Shown piece by piece: positions 8,907 to 15,412 of a stretch of 15,412 nt of DNA. The stretch's first letter is position 1. Each line of letters opens with the position of its first letter. The notes beneath the pieces were generated by a model. The model was not told the origin of the DNA, did not search any database, and was given only the letters and a program-made list of their open reading frames with translations. The DNA lies in assembly GCA_964609655.1 (NCBI GenBank), contig CAZSUA010000113.1:1-15412 (forward strand). The letters are read 5' to 3'. The stretch is from JBBRRP01 sp964609655. Its GTDB lineage: Bacteria > Myxococcota_A > Polyangia > Polyangiales > Polyangiaceae. A program made the position numbers and the translations under genes.

Positions 8907-10031
8907 GTGTCTGAACAGGATTTACCGCAGGGTGCGGCCTCAAGGCGAGCACAAAGGCGTTCTCAGGGCGAGGTTGTGGAAGAAGCTGAAGAAGCTAAAG
9001 GGGGCGAGGGCGGGGAAGTCGAGGTTCGCCCTGCCACGGAGATCCGCGACCGCAATCAGCGGGTGCGTGAGCAGGCCGCTCAAAAGCGCGATGCTTCGCG
9101 CCAAACTAAGTCTCGGTCTTCCAAAGCGACTGGCTTGGGCACCACTGAGATGGTCGATGATGCGCTGACGCGCAGCACCCACGCAGCCATCGGCTTCACC
9201 AAGAAGCACTTCAATGTACTCCAGTGGGTGGTGCTTGGAGGGATCGCTACCGCGGTGGGTACGCATCTCTATAGCCACCGTCGGGACGGGCAGCTTGAAG
9301 CGGCATCCGACGTCATGGCGAATGCGCTCAGGGTTGAGAACGGCCGAATTGGCGACACCGGCGAACGTGGGCCGGACAAGATGACGGGCCTGGCTGACGT
9401 CCAACCTAGCTTTGGCACCGAGGCTGAACGCGGCAAGGCCATGTCGCGCGCGTACGAGCTTGCCAAAGCACAGGCAGCGAACCAAGGCGCCGCAGTCTTG
9501 GCAGAAATGGGCCAGGCCGCGGCCGCGTTCAATGCCCATAAATGGAGCGAAGCCGCTCGGCTCTATGCCAATGTCAAGGCGAGTGACATCGCCGCCGAAG
9601 ACACCGATTTGAAGGCACGTGCGCTGCTCGGGATAAGCCAGGCCAAAGAAGGGCTCGCGGATCGCGAGGGCGCGCTCAAGCCGCTCCGTGAACTCGAGAA
9701 CATGGGCGTTTCCAGATTCGTTCCTGTTGCCCAGTACCACCAAGCGCGGATGCTGTACGCGAAAGGGCAGGCGGAGAAAGCCAAGCCTCTGCTGGAAAAG
9801 GCACTGAAGAAGCTCGAGGCAGATAAGCCCAGTGCGGATGCCTATGCGCCACCTTCGGAGCTTGAATCTTCGGTGCGTGCGCTCCTCACCTTGATCGATC
9901 CGACCCAGGCTCAAGCACCGAGCTCCGGTGGGATGACACCCGAACAAATGGCGCGATTTCGGGCGCAGATCGACGCACTTGGCAAGAACTCGCGCGGGCC
10001 AAATCCTGGCAAGAGCGCTCCGACCCCATGA
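8907..10031 (+). CDS. YfgM-like membrane-anchored TPR protein
   Basis: A 374-residue protein starting at GTG 8907 (MSEQDLPQG). A long charged N-terminal tail of about 100 residues is first acidic (VVEEAEEAKGGEGGEVEVRP) and then basic (QRVREQAAQKRDASRQTKSRS). One transmembrane helix follows at about 101-123 (FNVLQWVVLGGIATAVGTHLY), then a TPR-like helical region (about 185-330; AAFNAHKWSEAARLY, ALLGISQAKEGLADREGALKPL, QYHQARMLYAKGQAEKAKPLLEKAL) presumably in the periplasm. In E. coli yfgM precedes bamB and YfgM acts with the Sec translocon and periplasmic chaperones; the same gene order here supports the assignment. E. coli YfgM is only about 206 residues with a short cytosolic tail, so the extension is unusual. 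It overlaps the next gene by ATGA (10028-10031), indicating coupling. Sequence similarity is modest, so the name is by analogy. Confidence 0.65.
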   Translation: MSEQDLPQGAASRRAQRRSQGEVVEEAEEAKGGEGGEVEVRPATEIRDRNQRVREQAAQKRDASRQTKSRSSKATGLGTTEMVDDALTRSTHAAIGFTKKHFNVLQWVVLGGIATAVGTHLYSHRRDGQLEAASDVMANALRVENGRIGDTGERGPDKMTGLADVQPSFGTEAERGKAMSRAYELAKAQAANQGAAVLAEMGQAAAAFNAHKWSEAARLYANVKASDIAAEDTDLKARALLGISQAKEGLADREGALKPLRELENMGVSRFVPVAQYHQARMLYAKGQAEKAKPLLEKALKKLEADKPSADAYAPPSELESSVRALLTLIDPTQAQAPSSGGMTPEQMARFRAQIDALGKNSRGPNPGKSAPTP

Positions 10032-11314
10032 GTCTTTGGCTCTGTAAAACGCACAGAATCCGCGCCTCAAAGCAGTTGCTCTGGGCGGGGGCATTGAGCC
10101 TCTGCGCGCTCCTTGCTTGCGATGCAGGTCGCACGGGAGCGAACCCGGAGACTCCGCTTTGGAAATATCGTCCCAGCGGTTCCCTCAGCCTGGTTTTCTC
10201 CAAGAATCTCAAAGCAAAAAGCCGGACTCAAGGCGAGCCCCATGAACACGCTAGGGCAGCGCTGGACATCGATGGCCGTCGGTTGTTTCTAGGTTCTAGC
10301 GATCACGGGCTCTACGCGCTCAACGCCGCCGACGGCAACACGCTTTGGCGCTTCGAAACGGCTGGCCCCGTCAAGTCTACTCCGCTCTTCGATAAGTCCA
10401 GAAACGTAGTATTTTTTGGCTCCCACGATGGGGCTTTGTACGCCGTTGACGCCGACACTGGAGCCCTCCGTTTTCGCTTCATGACGAACGCCGAGATCCA
10501 GCGGCCGCCGGTTCTCAGCCAAGGCCGATTGATCGTGGTGAACGCCAACGACACCGTGCTCGCGGTCGATCCGAGTAACGGAAAGTTGCTGTGGTCTCAG
10601 CACAGGACACCTGCCATGGGGATGGAGATTGCCGGATATTCGGGTCCGCTCGTAGCCCACGGGCGCGTCTACGTAGGCTTCAGCGATGGCGTCGTCATGG
10701 GCTACAACGAAGCCACTGGAGCTCCCAGCTGGAACCCGGTCGATCTCGCTGCTGAAGCTGAGCAAGTGCTGGGAGATATTCCGACGTATCTGGATGTCGA
10801 CACCACGCCATTAGCTGCGACCACCGAAGCCGGCCCGGCAGTGCTGGTCGCTAGCTATTCTGCAGGTGTTTTCGCGCTCGACGCTGAAACGGGCATTCAG
10901 CTCTGGGCAAACACGGCGCCACGCGGAGTGACGGAACTCACGCTGTGGCACGAGCCCGAACATGCTCCACGAGGCGGCCACCGTGCCGCGCTCCCGATCG
11001 CAGAAAAGACGCTAATTTTGGCCAGTAGCGGGACTTCTGGCCTTTGGGCACTCGATCCGCTCACCGGTTCGATACTCTGGCAGCGAGACCTCCCGAACGG
11101 TGCAGCCTCCAAGCCCGTGGCCACTCAGGGTGTCTTATTGTTGGCTGGCTCTGAATCAGGCTTGTTCGCACTTTCGCCGATCGACGGCAGTATCATCGAC
11201 GGTGTGCATCTCTCTGGGGGCATCGACGCGGCTCCTGCGGCCTTTGGCAGTCGTGTTTACGCACTGACCAACGCAGGGGTTTTGCTCGGCCTGCATCTCC
11301 AGTCGCCGTTTTGA
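10028..11314 (+). CDS. bamB: BamB-like PQQ-repeat beta-propeller lipoprotein
   Basis: 428 residues. The N-terminus is a lipoprotein signal ending in LLAC with Cys31. The rest is a beta-propeller of PQQ-type repeats, seen as recurring blocks: GLYALNAADGNTLWRFET, GALYAVDADTGALRFRF, VLAVDPSNGKLLWSQ, VFALDAETGIQLWAN, LWALDPLTGSILWQRDL and LFALSPIDGSII. BamB is the beta-propeller partner of BamA in outer-membrane protein assembly. Its position right after the YfgM-like gene (ATGA overlap) matches the enterobacterial yfgM-bamB order. Odd point: the residue after the lipidated Cys is Asp, which in E. coli keeps lipoproteins in the inner membrane. A general PQQ-repeat lipoprotein with another role cannot be excluded. 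No clear terminator is visible after it. Confidence 0.7.
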   Translation: MSLWLCKTHRIRASKQLLWAGALSLCALLACDAGRTGANPETPLWKYRPSGSLSLVFSKNLKAKSRTQGEPHEHARAALDIDGRRLFLGSSDHGLYALNAADGNTLWRFETAGPVKSTPLFDKSRNVVFFGSHDGALYAVDADTGALRFRFMTNAEIQRPPVLSQGRLIVVNANDTVLAVDPSNGKLLWSQHRTPAMGMEIAGYSGPLVAHGRVYVGFSDGVVMGYNEATGAPSWNPVDLAAEAEQVLGDIPTYLDVDTTPLAATTEAGPAVLVASYSAGVFALDAETGIQLWANTAPRGVTELTLWHEPEHAPRGGHRAALPIAEKTLILASSGTSGLWALDPLTGSILWQRDLPNGAASKPVATQGVLLLAGSESGLFALSPIDGSIIDGVHLSGGIDAAPAAFGSRVYALTNAGVLLGLHLQSPF

Positions 11315-11419
11315 GCAGTCAGCCAATAGCGCGAAGCCGCCATTCCCAGCCCAGGTGCGTTCGCTCCGGCGTCATGCTGACCCACTGGGTATCGAGCTGA
11401 ATGGGCTGCCATTTGCCGT

Positions 11420-11458
11420 TTGAACCTCCCTCGAGTACTTCGCATAAGATGGGTTATG
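11420..11458 (+). promoter_or_regulatory. Candidate lut promoter with overlapping operator
   Basis: TTGAAC (11420-11425), a 17-base spacer and CATAAG (11443-11448) form a plausible sigma-70-type promoter, giving a leader of about 80 bases before lutA. The -10 is overlapped by an inverted repeat CATAA (11443-11447), 6 bases, TTATG (11454-11458), a natural position for a repressor site. The pattern is seen directly; promoter use and repression are inferred. The rest of the 219-base gap (11315-11533) shows no open reading frame I would defend. Confidence 0.4.
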
Positions 11459-11533
11459 TAAACTTTCTACACGGCCCTCGGCAGGTCGGTAGCTCGGCTG
11501 ACTCCAGCGCAACGAACGGCTAAGAGAGTCCGT

Positions 11534-12295
11534 ATGCGCGTTGGTTTGTTTATCCCGTGTTATGTGGATCAGCTCTATCCGGACGTAGCGTTGGCGACGC
11601 TCGAAGTCTTAGAGAGCGTTGGCTGTGAGGTTGTGTATCCCGAAGCGCAGACGTGTTGCGGCCAACCGATGGCGAACACTGGATGCTTCTCCGATGCCGT
11701 GCCCCTAGCGCGGCGCTTTGTTGCCACGTTTTCCGGGTTTGAATATGTCGTGGCGCCTTCTGGAAGCTGCGTCGCTATGGTGCGTTCGCACTACGCGGAG
11801 CTTTTGCACGACGACCCGAGTTATAAGAGCTTGGCTCCACGCGTGCTCGATCTAAGCGAGTTCCTGGTGGACGTGATTGGTGTCGAAAAGTTGCCTATTA
11901 GGCCATTTGCTTATCGCGTCGGACTTCACCAAAGTTGTCACGGTTTGCGTGAATTGCGCGTTGGCCGTTCGAGTGAGCGGATGCTAGATGACTTCAATAA
12001 GACAAGGCGAGTGCTGGAACGCATGACCGGAATTGAGTTTACCCAATTGTCGAGGCCAGACGAGTGCTGCGGTTTTGGTGGCACGTTTGCCGTGGCTGAG
12101 GAGGCTATTTCTTGCGCGATGGGCAACGATCGCGTCGCCGACCACGAGCAAGCGCAGAGTCAAGTCCTGACCGCCGGTGATATGTCGTGCCTGATGCACC
12201 TGGAAGGCCTGATTCGTCGGCAAAAGAAGCCTATTTCTGTGCTGCACGTCGCGCAGATCCTCGCGGGTCGCACCCCAGAGATTGGAAGCGTATGA
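11534..12295 (+). CDS. lutA: L-lactate utilization protein LutA
   Basis: One of three proteins (LutABC) that together oxidise L-lactate to pyruvate, passing electrons through iron-sulfur centres. LutA carries two CCG cysteine-rich domains that bind an iron-sulfur cluster or disulfide-reductase-type centre: first C41-C42-G43 (QTCCGQPMANTG) with C9 and C79; second C135 (QSCHGLRE) with C178-C179-G180 (ECCGFGGTF). Length 253 is close to the family norm of about 240. The ATG at 11534 has an AGAGAG site at 11523-11528. Its stop overlaps the lutB start as ATGA at 12292-12295, so the two are translationally coupled. It is a soluble protein probably at the cytosolic side of the membrane. Confidence 0.92.
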   Translation: MRVGLFIPCYVDQLYPDVALATLEVLESVGCEVVYPEAQTCCGQPMANTGCFSDAVPLARRFVATFSGFEYVVAPSGSCVAMVRSHYAELLHDDPSYKSLAPRVLDLSEFLVDVIGVEKLPIRPFAYRVGLHQSCHGLRELRVGRSSERMLDDFNKTRRVLERMTGIEFTQLSRPDECCGFGGTFAVAEEAISCAMGNDRVADHEQAQSQVLTAGDMSCLMHLEGLIRRQKKPISVLHVAQILAGRTPEIGSV

Positions 12296-13692
12296 GCACG
12301 CAGTTGGCGGTGCTGGCGCCCAGCAAGGCTCACCCCACTCGGGCAGCGTTGTTCGTAGCGAACGATGAGCGCATGCATTGGCACGACAAAGCGCTCTGGT
12401 TTGTGCGCCAGAAGCGCGATAAAGCGGCAGCGAGTGTGCCTGAATGGGAGCGTCTGCGTGAGCTTGCCTCCCAGATCAAAACGCACACGCTGATTCACCT
12501 TCCCGAGTATTTAGAGGCATTTGAAGCCAAGGCGCGAGCGCTCGGGGCGGAAGTGCACTGGGCCAAGGATGCAGCCGAACACAATGCGATCGTACTCGGA
12601 ATTCTCGAGGCGGCCGGCGCCAAGCGCGTTGTTAAAAGCAAGAGCATGCTCACCGAGGAGTGCCACCTTAATCCGTTTCTGGAGCAGCGTGGATATGAGG
12701 TCGTCGATACTGATCTGGGCGAACGCATTGTGCAGTTCCGCAATGAAGCACCCAGCCACATCGTGCTGCCCGCCATCCACATCAGGAAAGAGGAAGTCGG
12801 CGACACCTTTCACGAACATCTCGGCACGGAAGCCGGCGCCTCGGATCCTCAATATCTCACCGAGGCTGCACGGGGCCACCTTCGAACAAAATTCATGGAA
12901 GCTGACGTGGGGATCACGGGCGTCAATTTCGCGATCGCCGAGACGGGAGCCTTGGTGGTGTGTACGAATGAGGGCAATGCCGATCTCGGGACGGCCCTGC
13001 CCAAGATCCACATCGCGTGTATGGGTATCGAAAAGTTATTGCCTCGCACTCGGGATTTAGCCGTTTTCCTGCGCCTTTTGGCGCGTTCTGCGACGGGTCA
13101 ACCGATCACCACCTATTCCTCGCATTTCTTCGGGCCTCGCCCGCAAGGCAAGCTTCACATTATCCTGTTGGACAACGGGCGCAGCGGTATTAGCCAAAGT
13201 CCCGAGTTCAAGAGCTCACTTCATTGTATTCGCTGTGGTGCGTGCATGAACACCTGCCCGGTTTATCGTCGCAGCGGTGGCCACAGTTACGGCACCACCG
13301 TGCCGGGACCGATCGGCTCCATTTTAGCGCCCGCGCGTGACCCACAGGCCTTTCAAAGCCTCCCCTACGCCTGCAGCCTGTGCGGTTCCTGCACGGATGT
13401 GTGCCCGGTGAAGATCAACCTGCATGAACAGCTGTTGCTGATGCGGAATGAAGTGACCCTGAAGGGCTATTTGCCCAGGCTCAAGCAGCTGAGCATGACG
13501 CTCGCTAGCTTCGTCTTTCAACGGCCGCGCCTTTACGCTTTTTTGGGCGCGTTGGGCCGAGGTTTTGGGCGCCTGCTACCGAAGCGTTGGGTCAATAATC
13601 GACTGAATGGCTGGGGCCTTCAACGTGATCTACCGCCGCTTCCGGCAAAGAGCTTTCGCGCACTCTACCGCAACCGAAAGCTACCACGATGA
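12292..13692 (+). CDS. lutB: Iron-sulfur L-lactate utilization protein LutB
   Basis: The central electron-carrying subunit of the LutABC lactate oxidation complex. The N-terminal LUD-like domain is followed by a ferredoxin-like part with two [4Fe-4S] sites: C312, C315, C318, C322 (CIRCGACMNTCPVY) and C361, C364, C367, C371 (CSLCGSCTDVCPVKI). Start at ATG 12292, overlapping the lutA stop as ATGA; a longer frame back to 12187 lies inside lutA and is not used. Length 466, close to the family norm of about 470. A basic C-terminal tail follows the clusters. Its stop overlaps the lutC start as ATGA (13689-13692). Confidence 0.95.
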   Translation: MSTQLAVLAPSKAHPTRAALFVANDERMHWHDKALWFVRQKRDKAAASVPEWERLRELASQIKTHTLIHLPEYLEAFEAKARALGAEVHWAKDAAEHNAIVLGILEAAGAKRVVKSKSMLTEECHLNPFLEQRGYEVVDTDLGERIVQFRNEAPSHIVLPAIHIRKEEVGDTFHEHLGTEAGASDPQYLTEAARGHLRTKFMEADVGITGVNFAIAETGALVVCTNEGNADLGTALPKIHIACMGIEKLLPRTRDLAVFLRLLARSATGQPITTYSSHFFGPRPQGKLHIILLDNGRSGISQSPEFKSSLHCIRCGACMNTCPVYRRSGGHSYGTTVPGPIGSILAPARDPQAFQSLPYACSLCGSCTDVCPVKINLHEQLLLMRNEVTLKGYLPRLKQLSMTLASFVFQRPRLYAFLGALGRGFGRLLPKRWVNNRLNGWGLQRDLPPLPAKSFRALYRNRKLPR

Positions 13693-14285
13693 GCAGCCGT
13701 TCCAGTGTTCTCGCGGCGCTTCGCGCTCGCCCCAGCGCCTCTTCGCCGGCTCCCCTGCCCGCTCTCGACGAGGCTTTTTGTACGTACCCAGATGCGTTGG
13801 CAAAGTTTGCAGAAGTGCTGGCAACGGTTGGCGGCAAGGCGATCTCGGTGGCTTCGCACGCTGAGGCCCAGGGCGTGCTTCAGAGTGAACCCGCGTATCA
13901 GGAAGCGAAGCTGATTTGCTCTCTGGTTCCCGGAATTGGAGTGCCCAACCTGGATCTACTGCAGGTAGCGGATCCGCACGAGCTTGAGGCTGTCGATTTT
14001 GCGGTGGCACCGGGGCGTTTGGCGGTCGCTGAGAATGCTGCCGTTTGGGTGCGCGAAGCGGATGTTCCGACGCGCGCTCTGTTATTCATCACTCAACATC
14101 TCTGCTTAGTCATCAGTCGCGCCTCGCTGGTGAGCAACATGCACGAGGCGTATGCTCAGCTTGAACTCGGAGGGGCAGAATTTGGTGTCTTTATTTCAGG
14201 GCCCTCAAAGACCGCAGATATCGAGCAAAGTCTGGTCATTGGAGCGCACGGTTCGCGCTCCTTAATAGTCTTTGTTGTCGGCTAA
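13689..14285 (+). CDS. lutC: LUD-domain L-lactate utilization protein LutC
   Basis: Third component of the LutABC lactate oxidation complex, needed with LutA and LutB for growth on L-lactate in Bacillus. The LUD fold is recognisable from VDFAVAPGRLAVAENAAVWV, the motif LCLVISRASLVSNMHEA and the C-terminal FISGPSKTADIEQSLVIGAHG. At 198 residues it is shorter than typical LutC or YkgG proteins (about 230-240), mainly at the N-terminus, but the catalytic-fold core appears intact. ATGA overlap with lutB places it in one operon. No lactate permease (lutP) or GntR-type lutR regulator is present in the window. Confidence 0.92.
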   Translation: MSSRSSVLAALRARPSASSPAPLPALDEAFCTYPDALAKFAEVLATVGGKAISVASHAEAQGVLQSEPAYQEAKLICSLVPGIGVPNLDLLQVADPHELEAVDFAVAPGRLAVAENAAVWVREADVPTRALLFITQHLCLVISRASLVSNMHEAYAQLELGGAEFGVFISGPSKTADIEQSLVIGAHGSRSLIVFVVG

Positions 14286-14299
14286 GTTCCTCGTCATCT

Positions 14300-14368
14300 G
14301 CCCTTTGGGCGGCCGCGTGTTTGAAGGTTTGCGTGGCGAACTCAAGGTTGGAGATGGCCCCTTTGGGC
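14300..14368. repeat. Two GCCC/GGGC mini-hairpins between convergent genes
   Basis: Between the lutC stop and the end of the minus-strand phosphodiesterase-like gene, GCCC-TTT-GGGC (14300-14310) and a near copy GCCC-CTTT-GGGC (14357-14368) occur 57 bases apart. Both are short, and neither is followed by a T-run, so a rho-independent terminator is not supported on either strand. The 169-base gap (14286-14454) otherwise holds nothing I can name. Confidence 0.3.
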
Positions 14369-14454
14369 ATACTTCGATACGAATTGGCTCCGGAAACGCG
14401 ATGGCACGTCGGGATGGGCCCGCTACCCGCTGACCGAATCCCCGCCGCAAACTG

Positions 14455-15222
14455 CTACAACACGAATTGATCGTTGAGCCTCAGCACGGTCAGATTCACG
14501 CCCGCAAGCTTGGCGCATTCTGTCTCCACCTCGCTCTGGAATACGGGCTTGATATGATAAAGAAGTGTGGGCAAATCCTTAGCTTTTCCGAACTTCTTAA
14601 GATCTGCCACCAGGGTTCGTGGCGTGTGGTGGCCGCTTACCGTTGCCAACTTCTGCTGCCGATTCGGAAAGCTCACCTCCATCAGCAGGGCCTTCAGGTT
14701 GGGCTCTTCACGCAGGGCCGTCCAGATTCGGTCGGTGGGGCCAGTGTCGCCACTGTAGGCTATCGACGAATCAGCGTCGCGTATGACAAACCCGGCCGAT
14801 TCGATCGTGTGATCCACTAAGATCGGCTTCACACTATAGCCGGCAACCTGAGTCCACTTCTCGGGCTTGAGTTCCAGGTAGGCAATCGTAGGTCGCCGAA
14901 GGCTCGGGATTTGTGAAAAATCAGGCCAAAGCAGATTATTGAAAAAGTGCCGTTTCAAGACGCGAAGCGTGCCCTTCGTGCCCGCAACAACGAGGGGCTC
15001 GCAACCGGCCTGACAACGATTGTCCGAAATCGTCGCCAGATCTCGGATGTGATCCAGGTGCGCGTGGCTCACCACGACGGCGCGTAACTTGAATTGACCT
15101 TCCAGCTCAAGGCCGCTCGTGAGCGAGCCGGCGTCGATCGCAAGCTCCTCATTCAGAACGAAAGCAGACGTCCGGTGCTTGGGCGTCTCACCACCATGAC
15201 ATCCAACAACCCGAAGCTCCAT
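14455..15222 (-). CDS. Class-II 3',5'-cyclic-nucleotide phosphodiesterase-like MBL-fold hydrolase
   Basis: 255 residues from the first ATG at 15222. An in-frame TTG at 15297 would add 25 residues but lies inside the hairpin after groEL and is not preferred. Metal-binding pattern of the metallo-beta-lactamase fold: H53, H55, D57, H58 (SHAHLDHIRDL), further ligand candidates H138 (VDHT), D159 (YSGDTG), H198/H199 (SGHHT) and H223 (YHIKP). The segment LLMEVSFPN and the HLDHI context resemble the class-II cAMP phosphodiesterases (PDE1/CpdP type), which hydrolyse cyclic nucleotides to 5'-NMP. It could instead be another MBL phosphodiesterase. It is on the same strand as groEL, 107 bases downstream, and is convergent with lutC. 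No strong Shine-Dalgarno is visible. Confidence 0.75.
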   Translation of the reverse strand: MELRVVGCHGGETPKHRTSAFVLNEELAIDAGSLTSGLELEGQFKLRAVVVSHAHLDHIRDLATISDNRCQAGCEPLVVAGTKGTLRVLKRHFFNNLLWPDFSQIPSLRRPTIAYLELKPEKWTQVAGYSVKPILVDHTIESAGFVIRDADSSIAYSGDTGPTDRIWTALREEPNLKALLMEVSFPNRQQKLATVSGHHTPRTLVADLKKFGKAKDLPTLLYHIKPVFQSEVETECAKLAGVNLTVLRLNDQFVL

Positions 15223-15288
15223 GCTAGCAAAGAACGGTAGGGCGTAGCAGCGCCTAAACCGTGACCCACATGGTACTTCGAGCTGCGA

Positions 15289-15313
15289 GGCCCGCAACCC
15301 CAGTTTGCGGGCC
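15289..15313 (-). terminator. Hairpin after groEL, possible attenuator or weak terminator
   Basis: A perfect 9-bp inverted repeat, GGCCCGCAA (15289-15297) and TTGCGGGCC (15305-15313), with a 7-base loop, begins 16 bases beyond the groEL stop. It lacks a following T-run on the minus strand, so if it terminates it is not a classical intrinsic terminator. It may also stabilise the groEL 3' end while allowing some readthrough to the next gene. Confidence 0.45.
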
Positions 15314-15329
15314 CGTCGGATGCAACAAC

Positions 15330-15412
15330 TTACATATCGTAGTCGTCGTGGCCGCCGCCCATTCCACCCATTCCACCCATTCCACCCATTCCACCCATTC
15401 CACCCATTCCAC
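15330..15412 (-). CDS. groL: GroEL chaperonin, C-terminal end only
   Basis: Only the last 26 complete sense codons lie in the window; the gene continues beyond base 15412. The minus-strand frame reads repeated Gly-Gly-Met units followed by GGGHDDYDM and TAA (stop at 15330-15332). A Gly-Gly-Met tail is the flexible C-terminus of group I chaperonins, which projects into the folding cavity. The family is recognised from the tail alone, so which GroEL paralogue this is cannot be said; myxobacteria commonly have two. Confidence 0.85.
   Translation of the reverse strand, partial: GMGGMGGMGGMGGMGGMGGGHDDYDM
15361..15412 (-). repeat. Perfect 9-bp tandem repeat in groEL tail
   Basis: The unit ATTCCACCC (plus strand) recurs with no mismatch at 15361, 15370, 15379, 15388, 15397 and 15406 (last one cut by the window end). 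It encodes the Gly-Gly-Met tail with identical codons in every unit, and continues out of the window. Confidence 0.95.

Noticed and set aside
8940..10094. Very long minus-strand open frame (384 codons) opposite the YfgM-like gene
   Set aside because: The plus-strand frame has a good ribosome-binding site, a membrane helix, TPR units and ATGA coupling to the next gene; the antisense frame is rich in Arg, His and Cys with no domain pattern.
14300..14368. Bidirectional intrinsic terminator between lutC and the phosphodiesterase-like gene
   Set aside because: The stems are only 4 bp and no T-run follows on either strand.
14354..14470. Small plus-strand reading frame of 38 codons after lutC
   Set aside because: GGAG lies immediately against the ATG with no spacer, the frame runs into the opposite gene, and the peptide has no recognisable features.

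Overview
The window looks like a chromosomal stretch from a GC-rich, envelope-complex Gram-negative bacterium, most plausibly a myxobacterium-like deltaproteobacterium (Myxococcota). This placement is inferred from gene content: a large signalling ATPase fused to TPR repeats, an NtrC-type sigma-54 activator, Bam-type outer-membrane assembly lipoproteins, a membrane sulfatase-like protein fused to HEAT repeats, and lutABC. No rRNA, tRNA, CRISPR array, insertion sequence or phage gene was seen. Genes are tightly packed, with several ATGA overlaps, and the longest gap is about 220 bases.

Layout. (1) 1-2869, plus strand: the 3' part of an AAA-type ATPase/TPR signalling protein whose N-terminus lies outside the window, followed 9 bases later by dut (dUTPase). 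(2) 2866-5137, minus strand: a bamD-like outer-membrane lipoprotein gene and, 10 bases downstream, an NtrC-family response regulator; the regulator and dut meet tail to tail and share stop-codon bases. (3) 5138-5265: a divergent regulatory region with two adjacent inverted repeats just before greA. (4) 5266-11314, plus strand: greA, a 1032-residue membrane sulfatase/alkaline-phosphatase-superfamily protein with HEAT repeats, a YfgM-like membrane-anchored TPR protein and a BamB-like beta-propeller lipoprotein. (5) 11315-14285: a promoter/operator region and the lutABC L-lactate oxidation operon. (6) 14286-15412, minus strand: a class-II cyclic-nucleotide phosphodiesterase-like metallo-beta-lactamase protein, and the last codons of groEL with a perfect 9-bp tandem repeat encoding its Gly-Gly-Met tail.

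How they fit together. The central block is an envelope-biogenesis neighbourhood: BamD-like, YfgM-like and BamB-like proteins lie within about 7 kb, with a transcription elongation factor and a sigma-54 activator next to them. The coupling of bamD to a response regulator, the sulfatase-HEAT fusion, and the Asp+2 residue on the BamB-like lipoprotein are the least ordinary points. lutABC is a self-contained metabolic cassette with no permease or regulator gene beside it. I found no convincing wholly new system; the best leads are listed as findings.
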